A stretch of DNA of 64,000 nucleotides from Anaerolinea thermolimosa (GTDB lineage: Bacteria; Chloroflexota; Anaerolineae; Anaerolineales; Anaerolineaceae). The notes beneath the pieces were generated by a model. The model had not been told where the DNA came from and ran no database searches. It was given only the letters and a program-made list of their open reading frames with translations. Of the stretch, positions 35,768 to 44,469 are shown in pieces; the stretch's first letter is position 1, and the number at the start of each line of letters is the position of its first letter. The stretch is from contig NZ_DF967965.1 of assembly GCF_001050195.2 (NCBI RefSeq), positions 927,353-991,352 of the forward strand. Reading direction: 5' to 3'. The position numbers and the translations under genes are program-made.

Positions 35768-35796
35768 ATACTACTCATAATGACATGTTTTGTCAA
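35768..35796 (-). promoter_or_regulatory. Promoter of the fluoride-controlled MFS gene
   Basis: On the minus strand a perfect TTGACA (35796-35791) is followed after 17 nt by TAGTAT (35773-35768). The transcript would begin near 35761, exactly at the aptamer. Confidence 0.8.
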
Positions 35797-35883
35797 GTTA
35801 CGCTGAAAAGGAGTCGGGGCTATCTTAAAGTAGGAAATAGGTGATTAAAAATGGCCTTCTTCGGGGTGGTTGGGACAGACACC

Positions 35884-36669
35884 GAGGAATTGTTGCTATG
35901 ACGTGTGGCACAAAAGCAGGGATTGTGTTTGATGTTGAGAACCTGAATGCGCATTTTCAAGGTCTGCAGGACACAGGGAATCCAAAGGGGGTGGTATCCG
36001 CTCGTGCCGGTGCTTTTGCTGTCCGTACTGGCGAAGATGCATGGAGAAGATCGTCCCGGTGAGATTGCCGGAAGGGCCAAACATCGCACGACGATGCTGG
36101 TGGAATGGCTAAGGTTGAAAAGGAGAAACATGCCGCATCACAGCCCCTATTGGCGCATTCTGGCAGAGGTGGTGGGTGGGAAAGTTGGAGCGCATCTAAC
36201 AGGTCTATCTGAGCGGGAAGAAATCCATTAGCAAACAAGGGCTGGTGAGGATAGATGGCGAAGTATTCCGTGGGACATTGCTGGAGCGTCGTTTTACGTC
36301 CACCCGCAAAGGCAAGGTACAGAAACAGGTCGTGTATGGAATAACCAGCCTGTGCAGGCAAGACATCGTCCCAAGGTTACTTCGTAGATGACCTGTGCCT
36401 TTTGGGGCATTGAAAACGGGCTTCACTATCGTCGAGATATCACCATGTTAGAAGACCACGCATGGATGACTAAAGAAAGGATGGGACAGGCAATGGCTTG
36501 TATCAACAATCTGGTGTCGGGCATTCTCCTGGGCAGACTGATGTTTCGTTACCTTCCCCGTGCCAGACGCTTCTTTGCTGCTCGTTTTGCTGAAGCCCTA
36601 GCTCTCATTTCTTTAGGAAGTCCTGTCGTTCATGCATACAATGGTTTCATTTTGATTGTCTGGATATAG
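35884..36669 (+). pseudogene. ISAs1-family transposase relic
   Basis: Pieces of one transposase appear in different frames: an N-terminal part (VPVLLLSVLAKMHGEDRPGE, then VEWLRLKRRNMPHHSPYWRIL), a middle part (ERRFTSTRKGKVQKQVVYGITSL) and the C-terminal part (FWGIENGLHYRRDITMLEDH). These fit ISAs1/H-repeat-type DDE transposases. Several frameshifts and stops show it is long dead. No terminal repeats were identified. Confidence 0.75.
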
Positions 36670-36751
36670 AATCAATGCAAGATCGATTAAAAAGGGAGGA
36701 TAGAAATAACCAGGCGTCATTGCAGCATTATCTGCTTTTCCCGGCCTGTTT

Positions 36752-36785
36752 TACGGAAGCATGCCCCGCATCAGGGGAATCCGTA
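36752..36785 (+). promoter_or_regulatory. Nested hairpin upstream of the dehydrogenase-like gene
   Basis: TACGGA/TCCGTA (36752/36780) encloses CCCC/GGGG (36764/36774). No T-run follows, so it is more likely a leader structure or protein site than a terminator. Confidence 0.35.
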
Positions 36786-36824
36786 TAGTTATTAATCGCT
36801 AAAGAGAGGGAGAGGGAATAAAAC

Positions 36825-37952
36825 ATGTCAAAAATCCTGGTCCTGGGTGGCACAGGATATACGGGAAGGTTGATTGTTAAGCATCTGGTAGAGAACTCCA
36901 AAGCGGATATCACTGTTGCGGCGCGGCACCTCGACAGGGCGCAAGCCCTGGCCGATGAACTCAATCAGCAATATTCTGACGATCGTGTCAAAGCGATCTA
37001 CGCTGATGCGTCGCAAACAGATTCGTTGTGCCAGGCGTTTGCAGATCAGATGATGGTGGTGGTCGCTGCTCCTACCACTGCGTACGCCGAAAATGTCATT
37101 CGAACCTCTCTGAGTATGGGTTTGGACTATCTGGATGTGCAACTCGGCGCTCAGAAATTTGCGTTGTTGCAATCACTGGCGCATGAAATTGAACGGGCCA
37201 GCCTTTGTTTCATTACCGAAGCTGGCTTTCATCCCGGTTTACCCTCCGCGCTGGTGCGTTATGCCGCCTCTCATCTGGATCGCGTTGAGAGCGCCATTAC
37301 GTTGGGCTATCTGAATATGGGCAAAGGCTTGCCGTATTCCGAAGCTGTGGATGAGGTGGTTGAGAGTTTCAGAGAATATAACGGACAGGTCTTTAAAAAT
37401 GGCTCGTGGACGAAGCTCAATTCATACGAAATGCGTACATTCGATTTTGGCGGTGATATTGGACGCCGACGCTGTTATTCCATGTTTTTGGAAGAGTTGC
37501 GCACTTTGCCTTCCCTGTTCCCCTCACTGCGTGAGACCGGGTTTTACATTTCAGAAATGCATTGGCTGTTGGATTGGGTGATCATGCCGATCACCTGGGC
37601 CTGGCTTAAGATAGCGCCGCAGGCCGTACGTTCCATCGGGAAATTCTTGTGGTGGGGAATGGGTACCTTTCACAAACCGCCCTATCGGGTTGAACTTCAG
37701 GTTCAGGCTGCTGGTCTGAAAGATGGGCGACCGGTTACGGTACGGTCAAGCGTTGCCCATCCCGACGGATATGAACTAACCGCCATCCCGGTCGTTGCAA
37801 CCTTGTTACAGTACCTGGATGGTATCGCCAGAAAGCCCGGCCTCTGGATGATGGGACACCTGGTTGATCCGTTCCGTCTTATCAAGGACATGGAGAAGAT
37901 GGGCATTACCTGTGCGACCAGAATTCAAGCAGAGGAGGCGGAATGTCTCTAG
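36825..37952 (+). CDS. Saccharopine dehydrogenase-like NAD(P)-binding protein
   Basis: This 375-residue protein starts with a Rossmann motif, LVLGGTGYTGRLIVKHL, continues with AARHLDRAQALADEL and DYLDVQLGAQKFALL, and has GFHPGLPSALVRYAA in the middle, all features of the saccharopine dehydrogenase family of putative oxidoreductases. Substrate specificity cannot be told. The GGGAGAGGG ribosome site before the ATG is strong. No operon partner is obvious. Confidence 0.78.
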   Translation: MSKILVLGGTGYTGRLIVKHLVENSKADITVAARHLDRAQALADELNQQYSDDRVKAIYADASQTDSLCQAFADQMMVVVAAPTTAYAENVIRTSLSMGLDYLDVQLGAQKFALLQSLAHEIERASLCFITEAGFHPGLPSALVRYAASHLDRVESAITLGYLNMGKGLPYSEAVDEVVESFREYNGQVFKNGSWTKLNSYEMRTFDFGGDIGRRRCYSMFLEELRTLPSLFPSLRETGFYISEMHWLLDWVIMPITWAWLKIAPQAVRSIGKFLWWGMGTFHKPPYRVELQVQAAGLKDGRPVTVRSSVAHPDGYELTAIPVVATLLQYLDGIARKPGLWMMGHLVDPFRLIKDMEKMGITCATRIQAEEAECL

Positions 37953-38069
37953 AATATCACGCGGCTAAAAAACGGCCTGCACCCGAGGCGCTCCGCCGGT
38001 TGCGCCCATTTTGCGTGTAGCTAAAGCAAACTGTTGAGCAGCTTTGTCCGAGGAAAGAAAAGAATTAAT

Positions 38070-38591
38070 ATGTCATCCATTTCCACCGACATCTTGATTA
38101 AAGCAATGGTTGTTATTGGCCTGGTATTGTTTTTCTTGTCCACTGCTTTTGTTAGGTTTTCCACCAAAATCGTACCCGAAAGCAAACGAGTTGTGATTAT
38201 GAGGTTCGGGAAGATCCTGGGGAGTCGAGGTCCAGGAATCGTGACCCTTATTCCCATGATTGATTATGCCATTTGGGTTGATTTGCAGCCAACCTTCCAC
38301 TACAAATATGGTAATTTGCTCACATCAGATAATCAGATGATTTCCCAGGCAGTGACTGTCGAAGGAAAAGTGACTGATCCAGAGAAATACGTGATAAATG
38401 TGCCCAACCTGGAAAATGCTCTATCCAGAGTCATTGAAATAGAGATAACCGATATCGTAAAAAGCAAAAGCAGGGATGAGTTAATGCAACGACGTGATTG
38501 GCTGGAAGATCAATTGAAAGATGTTCTTTATCGTTCCAGCAGGTTATGGGGCTTTGAGGTCAGTAAATTAAGCATTCATGATACTCAATAA
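38070..38591 (+). CDS. Short SPFH/band-7 membrane protein
   Basis: From the ATG at 38070 the product has 173 residues: an N-terminal membrane helix (KAMVVIGLVLFFLSTAFVRF), then a band-7 core (VPESKRVVIMRFGKILGSRGPGIVTLIPMID; VTVEGKVTDPEKYVINVPNLENAL). It stops shortly after the SPFH core (LWGFEVSKLSIHDTQ), where stomatin-like proteins usually continue with a coiled coil, so it is short for the family. A start 12 codons upstream is possible. Confidence 0.7.
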   Translation: MSSISTDILIKAMVVIGLVLFFLSTAFVRFSTKIVPESKRVVIMRFGKILGSRGPGIVTLIPMIDYAIWVDLQPTFHYKYGNLLTSDNQMISQAVTVEGKVTDPEKYVINVPNLENALSRVIEIEITDIVKSKSRDELMQRRDWLEDQLKDVLYRSSRLWGFEVSKLSIHDTQ

Positions 38592-38669
38592 CCGTATGCC
38601 TGAGCAGGATTTCAAAATAAAATGCTGGCGTTATGCGATAAATCGAGTAAGGCCTTTTGGCGAAACGCT

Positions 38670-38790
38670 GCCCAACAAAGCGTGCAGCCGACTGTAAGTA
38701 AGATTCTGCGCGGCTTACAGGCATTTTCCTCGCTTCGGGCTTTTTCCTGCTCTCGGAGCTTCTTTCACACCTGCCCAGGTGATGTTAACG
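38670..38790 (+). repeat. attC-like imperfect palindromic repeat
   Basis: The 120-bp stretch opens with GCCCAACAAAGCGTGCAGC, which contains the RYYYAAC core seen at the left end of integron attC sites, and ends near GTTAACG, which only partly fits the right-hand GTTRRRY core. The middle has partly complementary GC-rich segments. No integrase gene is in the window. It could be a decayed attC site between accessory genes or another dispersed repeat. Confidence 0.35.
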
Positions 38791-38835
38791 CATGCTGTGA
38801 GGCGGGTCATTCTGCAGAATGGATAAGGGAATAAG

Positions 38836-40017
38836 ATGGCAAATATTTCCGTAGAAATCATCACACTCTTTGCAGGGATTGTCCTTCTGTTGGTTTTGTT
38901 CTCCCTGATTTTCTTTATGGTTGTGATGTTCTTTCAACTGAAAAAACTTCAGGGGAAGAAAAGCGACTCATCGGAACTTGTTTCCCAGATTGCTGTTCTG
39001 GGAGAGAAATTATCTCATGTTGAGCCAATTACGCAAGCAGTAAATGCCATGCAATCGGAAATTCGGGGGTTGACAGAGAGAATCGTTTCAGTTGAACAAA
39101 ATCAATCCCTATCGAATCAGGGGATAGGAAGGTTGGCGACAAGTGCCTTATCATCCATTTCAGAACTCAAAGCGCTCACAGCAAGTCTATCCGAAGCAAC
39201 AGGGGCAATGAGGAATGAATTATCGAGCACTAAAAATGATTTAAAAGAACTTCATGCTCATCTAAAATCAAAACAAGAAATTGAGCGCCAAACTGCAGAT
39301 TCGATTCGCAGGCTGGAAACCATTATTGCAGGCACACAAACGAAAGGTTTAGCAGGTGAAAATGTTCTTGAAGTGGTTTTTTCCAAACTTCCAGTCGAAT
39401 GGCAGGTCCGAGATTTTAGAATTGGTGGAAAATCGGTCGAATTTGCACTGCGATTACCCAATAATTTGATTATGCCGATTGACAGCAAATGGGCGGCTAC
39501 GAATTTGCTGGAGCAATTTATCAATTCTGATGATACTCAGGAAAAACAGAAGCTAAAGAAAGATATTGAAAATGCAGTTTTGGCAAAAGCAAAAGAAGTA
39601 AGAAAATACCTCGATCCCAGCATCACTGTAAATTTCGGCGTTGCTGTTGTGCCAGACGCAGTTTATGATCTATGTGCAGGGATCCTGTCGGAGACTTTTC
39701 AACTCAATGTGGTTCTGGTGAGTTACAGCATGTTTGTACCTTATCTGCTTTTGGTTTTTCAGACCGCGTTGAAAAGTAGCCAGAGTATAGATTTGCAGAA
39801 ATTAGAAGTCTATTTACAGACTGCCCAGGAAAGTATTACTCATTTACAGGAAGAGATAGATGGGCGATTATCGAGGGCTATAACAATGATGAATAATTCA
39901 AGGGATGATATGCGGGCGGTACTGGGCAAGCTGAGTAGCAGTCTCACAGGTTTACAGATGGGCGTAAATTCCGTACCTTCATTGTCTGAATCAACGGATC
40001 AAATACGTGAGGGCTAA
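38836..40017 (+). CDS. rmuC: RmuC-domain protein
   Basis: This 393-residue protein has an N-terminal membrane helix (IITLFAGIVLLLVLFSLIFF), a long coiled coil (residues about 45-165) and the RmuC domain with GLAGENVLEVVFSKLP, LIMPIDSKWAATNLLEQF and VSYSMFVPYLLLVFQTAL. RmuC proteins are linked to limiting inversions at short repeats and may act in DNA processing; the nuclease-like fold is conserved in the family. The sequence is more diverged than usual housekeeping RmuC. A following small gene at 40042 may be co-transcribed. Confidence 0.8.
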   Translation: MANISVEIITLFAGIVLLLVLFSLIFFMVVMFFQLKKLQGKKSDSSELVSQIAVLGEKLSHVEPITQAVNAMQSEIRGLTERIVSVEQNQSLSNQGIGRLATSALSSISELKALTASLSEATGAMRNELSSTKNDLKELHAHLKSKQEIERQTADSIRRLETIIAGTQTKGLAGENVLEVVFSKLPVEWQVRDFRIGGKSVEFALRLPNNLIMPIDSKWAATNLLEQFINSDDTQEKQKLKKDIENAVLAKAKEVRKYLDPSITVNFGVAVVPDAVYDLCAGILSETFQLNVVLVSYSMFVPYLLLVFQTALKSSQSIDLQKLEVYLQTAQESITHLQEEIDGRLSRAITMMNNSRDDMRAVLGKLSSSLTGLQMGVNSVPSLSESTDQIREG

Positions 40018-40041
40018 CCAGCCTGATAAAGGAGAAATGCT

Positions 40042-40476
40042 ATGGGATTATTAAGCGATTTGTTCATAACGACACCCCCAGAACTCCAATCTCTCGATAT
40101 ACGCCAGAGCCCTGCGCAATCTTTACCATCTGTCCGGGCGCGGAGAATTGAGGTCGTCAAACTCGTCCAGCTTCAGTGCATCATGGATGGTTCTTCATTC
40201 AACGACCATCTAAATAGTCTTGGTGACATGATCGTAAGATCGGCAAGTGATGATGGCCCCTGGGTAGTTCTTGTTCCAAACGCTTTAACGCGGGCGCTTG
40301 CGGAGGCCGATCGATCTCAGGTTGAAGAAATGGGTAGGTTATGGGCTTCAACCGAGGAATGGCTGCTTGATGGTGGCAGAGAAGAGGAGATTATTTCTTT
40401 GATAAAAGAAATTGCGACCTTAGCCAGAAAAGCAGTGGCCGGGGGTCAAAATTTGTATTGTTGGATTAGTTTATAA
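40042..40476 (+). CDS. Protein of unknown function, 144 residues
   Basis: It starts 24 nt after rmuC behind GGAGAAA. No family is recognised. It is soluble and mostly helical, with segments ARRIEVVKLVQLQCIMDGSS and VVLVPNALTRALAEADRS, and a C-terminal helix pair. Spacing suggests it is co-transcribed with rmuC. Confidence 0.6.
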   Translation: MGLLSDLFITTPPELQSLDIRQSPAQSLPSVRARRIEVVKLVQLQCIMDGSSFNDHLNSLGDMIVRSASDDGPWVVLVPNALTRALAEADRSQVEEMGRLWASTEEWLLDGGREEEIISLIKEIATLARKAVAGGQNLYCWISL

Positions 40477-40888
40477 AATCCTGTGATCACTGCCTGATGC
40501 TGACTGCTGGCGACTGCGCTGCTGAGTGGAAACGCTGTTGGTGAGCCTGGCAAAGGTAGATCGTTTGCAAAATCAAGCCGTTTTTATTCTTGCCTTCATA
40601 AGTACATTTATTCTCCCATTTTCTCCGCTCTCGGTGGTATCGCCAGTAATCCTGGCTATATCTTTGCTGTTGGATAAAGAAACACCAATATTGCCGGAGA
40701 ATATACCATTCACAAATTGACCGGAAGAAAAATTTCTGTCCCTCGTTAACCTGTCCATCCTTATTTCACTCCTACCTGCACAGATAGGTGAAGGGCACCT
40801 TTGCGTTGGCTGGCAGACTGGCGCTATTCTGATGTGCTCCGGGCAAAACAGGGACTCTGATATATTCCGTCAGGCTGGTTTCCACAGG
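40477..40888. other. Gap without a recognisable gene
   Basis: About 410 bp with only short frames in both directions and no similarity recognised. The right end holds the promoter region of the spermidine-synthase-like gene. Confidence 0.5.
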
Positions 40889-40894
40889 TATAAT
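40889..40894 (+). promoter_or_regulatory. -10 box, leaderless-type promoter
   Basis: A perfect TATAAT ends 6 nt before the ATG at 40901, with no ribosome site between, so the transcript probably begins at or beside the start codon. Confidence 0.55.
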
Positions 40895-40900
40895 CTCTCC

Positions 40901-42457
40901 ATGCGCACATCGCAACTTTACCTCGCTGTGTTTTTCTCCGGGTTGACCACCCTGGCTGCCGAACTGGCAGCTTCTCGATTGCTGGAGAATCATTTTGGCA
41001 CCAGCAATTTAATCTATGCTTCGATCATCGGCTTAATTTTGATTTATCTTACCGCCGGATATATGCTTGGTGGGCGCTGGGCAGACCGGTCTCCACACCC
41101 ACGGACTTTTCTTAATATTCTGGCATGGGGAGGGTTTACCATTGGCCTGGTGCCGTTAATCTCCCGTCCGGTGTTACGACTGGCATCCAATGCGTTTGAC
41201 CAGCTCCAAATGGGGGCGCTCCTGGGTTCTTTTGTTGTGGTTATGGTGCTTTTTGTGGTACCGGTTACTCTCCTGGGAATGGCATCTCCCTTTGCCATCC
41301 GTCTGGCCATTCAAGACCCGGGGCAGGCAGGAAGTGTTTCGGGGAAGATTTACGCTGTTTCTACCCTGGGTTCGTTTCTTGGAACATTTTTACCCGGTCT
41401 GATCCTTATTCCCCTAGTGGGAACGTATCGTACTTTTCTATCGATCAGTGGGTTAATGCTGTTCATTTCGCTCGGGTTATTGTGGCGCTCATGTGGATGG
41501 AAGCCGGTGCTTTCGCTCCTCTGGATGCCCATGATCATCCTTTTACTGGCGGTGCTTGGGGTTCGAGGATTTGATAAGGCTACACCCGGGCTAATGTTTG
41601 AAACTGAGTCTTCCTATAACTACATTCAGGTCATCCAGGATGGTGATTTCCGATATTTACGCCTGAATGAGGGGCAGGGCATTCATTCGATGTATCATCC
41701 TACCCAATTGTTTTATGCAGGTCCCTGGGAACAGGTGCTGGCTGCCCCCTATTTTAATCCTGCTCCGTATGACCCTGAAACTCTTCGTAGCATGGCGATC
41801 ATCGGGCTGGCGGCCGGAACGACTGCCCGGCAGGCCACAGCTGCTTACGGAAGCCTGACTATTGATGGTTTCGAAATTGACCCCAAAATTGTTCAGGTGG
41901 GTCGTGATTATTTTGGTATGAACCTCCCCAATTTAAATGTGATTGTGCAAGATGGACGTTATGGTCTGGCGCACAGTTCACGACGGTATCAGGTTATCAG
42001 TATTGATGCTTATCGGCCGCCTTATATTCCCTGGCATCTCACCACCCGGGAGTTTTTTCAGGAGGTGCGCAACCACCTTACTGATGATGGCGTGGTAACA
42101 ATCAATGTGGGGCGCGCCCCCGGTGATCGCCGATTGATTGAGGCCTTCAGTGCTACCCTGCTGACCGTATTCCCCAGTGTGTATGTGGTTGACCTGCCCG
42201 GTACCTTTAACTCGATTCTCTACGCTTCTATACAACCATCTGATCCGGCGAATCTGGATGCCAATCTGGTCTATCTTCTTGGGCGAGGCGATGTTCATCC
42301 CCTGATCCTGTACTCTCTCAAGGTGGTTCTTGAAAATCTCCAACCTGCGCCCACCGGGGGAGTTGTATTCACTGATGACCAGGCTCCGATTGAGTGGATT
42401 ACCAATACGATGGTGGTACGTTTCTTGCTCTCTGGAGAAGCGGAGGTACTGCAATGA
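40901..42457 (+). CDS. Membrane-bound spermidine synthase-like protein
   Basis: The ATG at 40901 lies just after a -10 box and gives 518 residues. The N-terminal 210 residues contain about seven helices (FFSGLTTLAAELAASRLLEN; LLGMASPFAIRLAIQDPG; KIYAVSTLGSFLGTFLPG), as in fused transporter/spermidine-synthase proteins. The C-terminal part has a Rossmann methyltransferase-like fold (MAIIGLAAGTTARQATAAYG; IDGFEIDPKIVQVGRDYF; VISIDAYRPPYIPWHLTTREFF). Spermidine synthases use decarboxylated SAM and putrescine; whether this membrane form does is unclear. It overlaps the DUF1461 gene (ATGA). Confidence 0.82.
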   Translation: MRTSQLYLAVFFSGLTTLAAELAASRLLENHFGTSNLIYASIIGLILIYLTAGYMLGGRWADRSPHPRTFLNILAWGGFTIGLVPLISRPVLRLASNAFDQLQMGALLGSFVVVMVLFVVPVTLLGMASPFAIRLAIQDPGQAGSVSGKIYAVSTLGSFLGTFLPGLILIPLVGTYRTFLSISGLMLFISLGLLWRSCGWKPVLSLLWMPMIILLLAVLGVRGFDKATPGLMFETESSYNYIQVIQDGDFRYLRLNEGQGIHSMYHPTQLFYAGPWEQVLAAPYFNPAPYDPETLRSMAIIGLAAGTTARQATAAYGSLTIDGFEIDPKIVQVGRDYFGMNLPNLNVIVQDGRYGLAHSSRRYQVISIDAYRPPYIPWHLTTREFFQEVRNHLTDDGVVTINVGRAPGDRRLIEAFSATLLTVFPSVYVVDLPGTFNSILYASIQPSDPANLDANLVYLLGRGDVHPLILYSLKVVLENLQPAPTGGVVFTDDQAPIEWITNTMVVRFLLSGEAEVLQ

Positions 42458-43113
42458 AAACCGTGCTGCGTTCACTTGGGCTTTTCCTGATCTCGCTCAG
42501 TGTGCCGTTCTTTCTTATGATGACAGCCATTCGCTTATTGATTACACCGTTTTATCCTCAGGTTGAATACCGTATGCCCTGGTTCCCACCCGATCCTTAC
42601 GGTTTTTCTCTGGAAGATCGTTTGCACTGGTCCAGAGTTTCTATTGACTACTTATTGAATGATGCCGGGATAGAATTCCTCGCTAACCAGCGTCTTCAGG
42701 ATGGTACGCCGCTTTATAATGAACGTGAATTGTCTCACATGCGAGATGTAAAATTGCTTGTGCAATCCATGGTAACGGCGTGGACTATTTTAACCAGTAT
42801 CTACCTCATTTTACTGGCGTGGGCCTGGCGGCGCGGATGGCTGACAGATTTGCTTCGTGCCTTTGGGAGGGGAGGATGGTGGACGATCGGACTGGTTGTT
42901 CTAATTCTGGTGGGGGTAGGGGTTAGTTTTAACTGGCTTTTCACCATGTTTCACCGGCTCTTTTTTGTGGGAGATACCTGGCTCTTCCGATATTCCGATT
43001 CGTTGATTCGGCTTTTTCCGCTTCCATTCTGGCGAGATGCCTTCATCCTTATGGGAATACTGACTTTGCTGGGTGGGTTCCTGTTGACCCGCTTACCGAA
43101 GCGTTCTGTCTAG
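42454..43113 (+). CDS. DUF1461 (TIGR01906) integral membrane protein
   Basis: The ATG at 42454 overlaps the upstream stop and gives 219 residues. Layout and motifs fit DUF1461: an N-terminal helix, an outer segment with YGFSLEDRLHWSRVSIDYLLND and LSHMRDVKLLVQ, then helices (LILLAWAWRRGWL; TIGLVVLILVGVGVSFNWLF with FHRLFFVGDTWLF) and a last helix. The function of the family is unknown. Confidence 0.8.
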   Translation: MKTVLRSLGLFLISLSVPFFLMMTAIRLLITPFYPQVEYRMPWFPPDPYGFSLEDRLHWSRVSIDYLLNDAGIEFLANQRLQDGTPLYNERELSHMRDVKLLVQSMVTAWTILTSIYLILLAWAWRRGWLTDLLRAFGRGGWWTIGLVVLILVGVGVSFNWLFTMFHRLFFVGDTWLFRYSDSLIRLFPLPFWRDAFILMGILTLLGGFLLTRLPKRSV

Positions 43114-43137
43114 TTCATTGGTGTAATGCAAAGAAAG

Positions 43138-43165
43138 ACAACGCCCCGCTTCTGCGGGGCGTTGT
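43138..43165. terminator. Strong bidirectional terminator hairpin
   Basis: ACAACGCCCCGC (43138-43149) pairs perfectly with GCGGGGCGTTGT (43154-43165) around TTCT. On the minus strand it is followed by CTTTCTTT, ending the convergent ABC ATPase transcript; it also follows the DUF1461 gene. Confidence 0.75.
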
Positions 43166-43187
43166 GCTGTTCCCGGTGAAAGGATTC

Positions 43188-44300
43188 TTAGCGGATAGCC
43201 GGCGGATTCTCAGAATCGGCGGCGGGATCGAAGAGGTGCATGTTGTCCATGTTGAAGACGACCTGAACCTGCTCACCGATCTGGAAGCGTGTGCGTGGGT
43301 CAACCCGGGCGACGAAATTATCTTTGCCGTTTACCAGGTAGAGGAAAATTTCATTGCCCATCAATTCGGTTACGTCAACTTTGGCCTCGACAGGAGCGGC
43401 ATGAATTCCTGGAGGGGCGAACACGGGGTTGTGGATATCTTCCGGGCGAATACCGAAAATGACATCACGCCCGACGTAAGGAGCATAAACCCCAGTCTTG
43501 TTTTCTGGCACCTTGACCGAGAAGGCACCGCCTTCAACCACGAGAGCACCATCGCCGCGGCGGAGTTTGGCCGGGAAGAAGTTCATGGCAGGAGAACCGA
43601 TGAAGCCCGCGACAAAGAGGTTGGCGGGGCGATCATAGAGGTTCTGGGGGGTATCCAGCTGCTGGAGGACGCCTTTGTTCATGACTGCGATGCGCGTAGC
43701 CATAGTCATGGCTTCTACCTGATCGTGGGTCACGTAAATAAAGGTGGTCTGCAGGCGCTGGTGGAGTTTGCTGATCTCTGCCCGGGTTTGCACGCGGAGT
43801 TTTGCATCCAGGTTCGAGAGAGGCTCATCAAAGAGGAAGACCTTTGGCTCGCGAACGATGGCTCTTCCTACTGCCACACGCTGGCGCTGACCGCCGGACA
43901 GTTCGCGTGGTTTCCGCTTCAAAAGATTCTCGATACCAAGGATCTGGGCGGCTTCTTCAACGCGGCGCTTGATTTCGTCCTTGGGTACTTTTCGGAGCTT
44001 AAGGCCGAATGCCATATTGTCGAAGACCGTCATGTGAGGGTAGAGCGCGTAGGACTGGAAAACCATAGCAATGTCCCGATCCTTGGGAGGAACATCGTTG
44101 ACTACCTGGTTTCCAATTAAAATCCGTCCCATCGTGATCTCTTCCAGCCCTGCCAGGCATCGCAGAGCCGTCGTTTTACCGCAGCCTGAAGGCCCAACCA
44201 GCACAAGGAACTCCTTGTCTTCAATTTGGATATCCAGGTCGTTCAGAGCGGTAAAATCCCCGAACTTTTTTGTGACATGATCGTACGTTACACTTGCCAT
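43188..44300 (-). CDS. Sugar ABC transporter ATPase (MalK/UgpC/MsmX type)
   Basis: This 370-residue protein has Walker A GPSGCGKTTALR, Q-loop FQSYALYPHMTVFDNM, signature LSGGQRQRVAVGRAI, Walker B VFLFDEPLSNLDAKLR and the switch histidine in YVTHDQVEAMTMA, then the C-terminal TOBE/regulatory domain (FGIRPEDI; ELMGNEIFLYL) of the carbohydrate-importer ATPases. It stands alone, as multi-task ATPases of this group often do, and would energise several sugar permeases encoded elsewhere. Confidence 0.9.
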   Translation of the reverse strand: MASVTYDHVTKKFGDFTALNDLDIQIEDKEFLVLVGPSGCGKTTALRCLAGLEEITMGRILIGNQVVNDVPPKDRDIAMVFQSYALYPHMTVFDNMAFGLKLRKVPKDEIKRRVEEAAQILGIENLLKRKPRELSGGQRQRVAVGRAIVREPKVFLFDEPLSNLDAKLRVQTRAEISKLHQRLQTTFIYVTHDQVEAMTMATRIAVMNKGVLQQLDTPQNLYDRPANLFVAGFIGSPAMNFFPAKLRRGDGALVVEGGAFSVKVPENKTGVYAPYVGRDVIFGIRPEDIHNPVFAPPGIHAAPVEAKVDVTELMGNEIFLYLVNGKDNFVARVDPRTRFQIGEQVQVVFNMDNMHLFDPAADSENPPAIR

Positions 44301-44469
44301 TGGTCATTCCTCCTTCTGGAATTGGGTATAGTGAGCTTATTATAGAATTCTTTTGATGGAATGGCAAATGAAAAACGGGGAGAAAATTTTTAGATAAAAA
44401 TATTTTTATGCGGTGATCCATCCATTGGTTTCCTCCCCTGAAGGCAAAATTGGAATACAATACCCCTTG

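Noticed and set aside
38622-38834. A 70-residue plus-strand frame upstream of rmuC
   Set aside because: It translates the attC-like repeat; cysteine/serine-rich with no family.
43164-44120. A 318-residue plus-strand frame across the ABC ATPase gene
   Set aside because: Antisense to a clearly conserved ATPase; composition reflects codon bias only.
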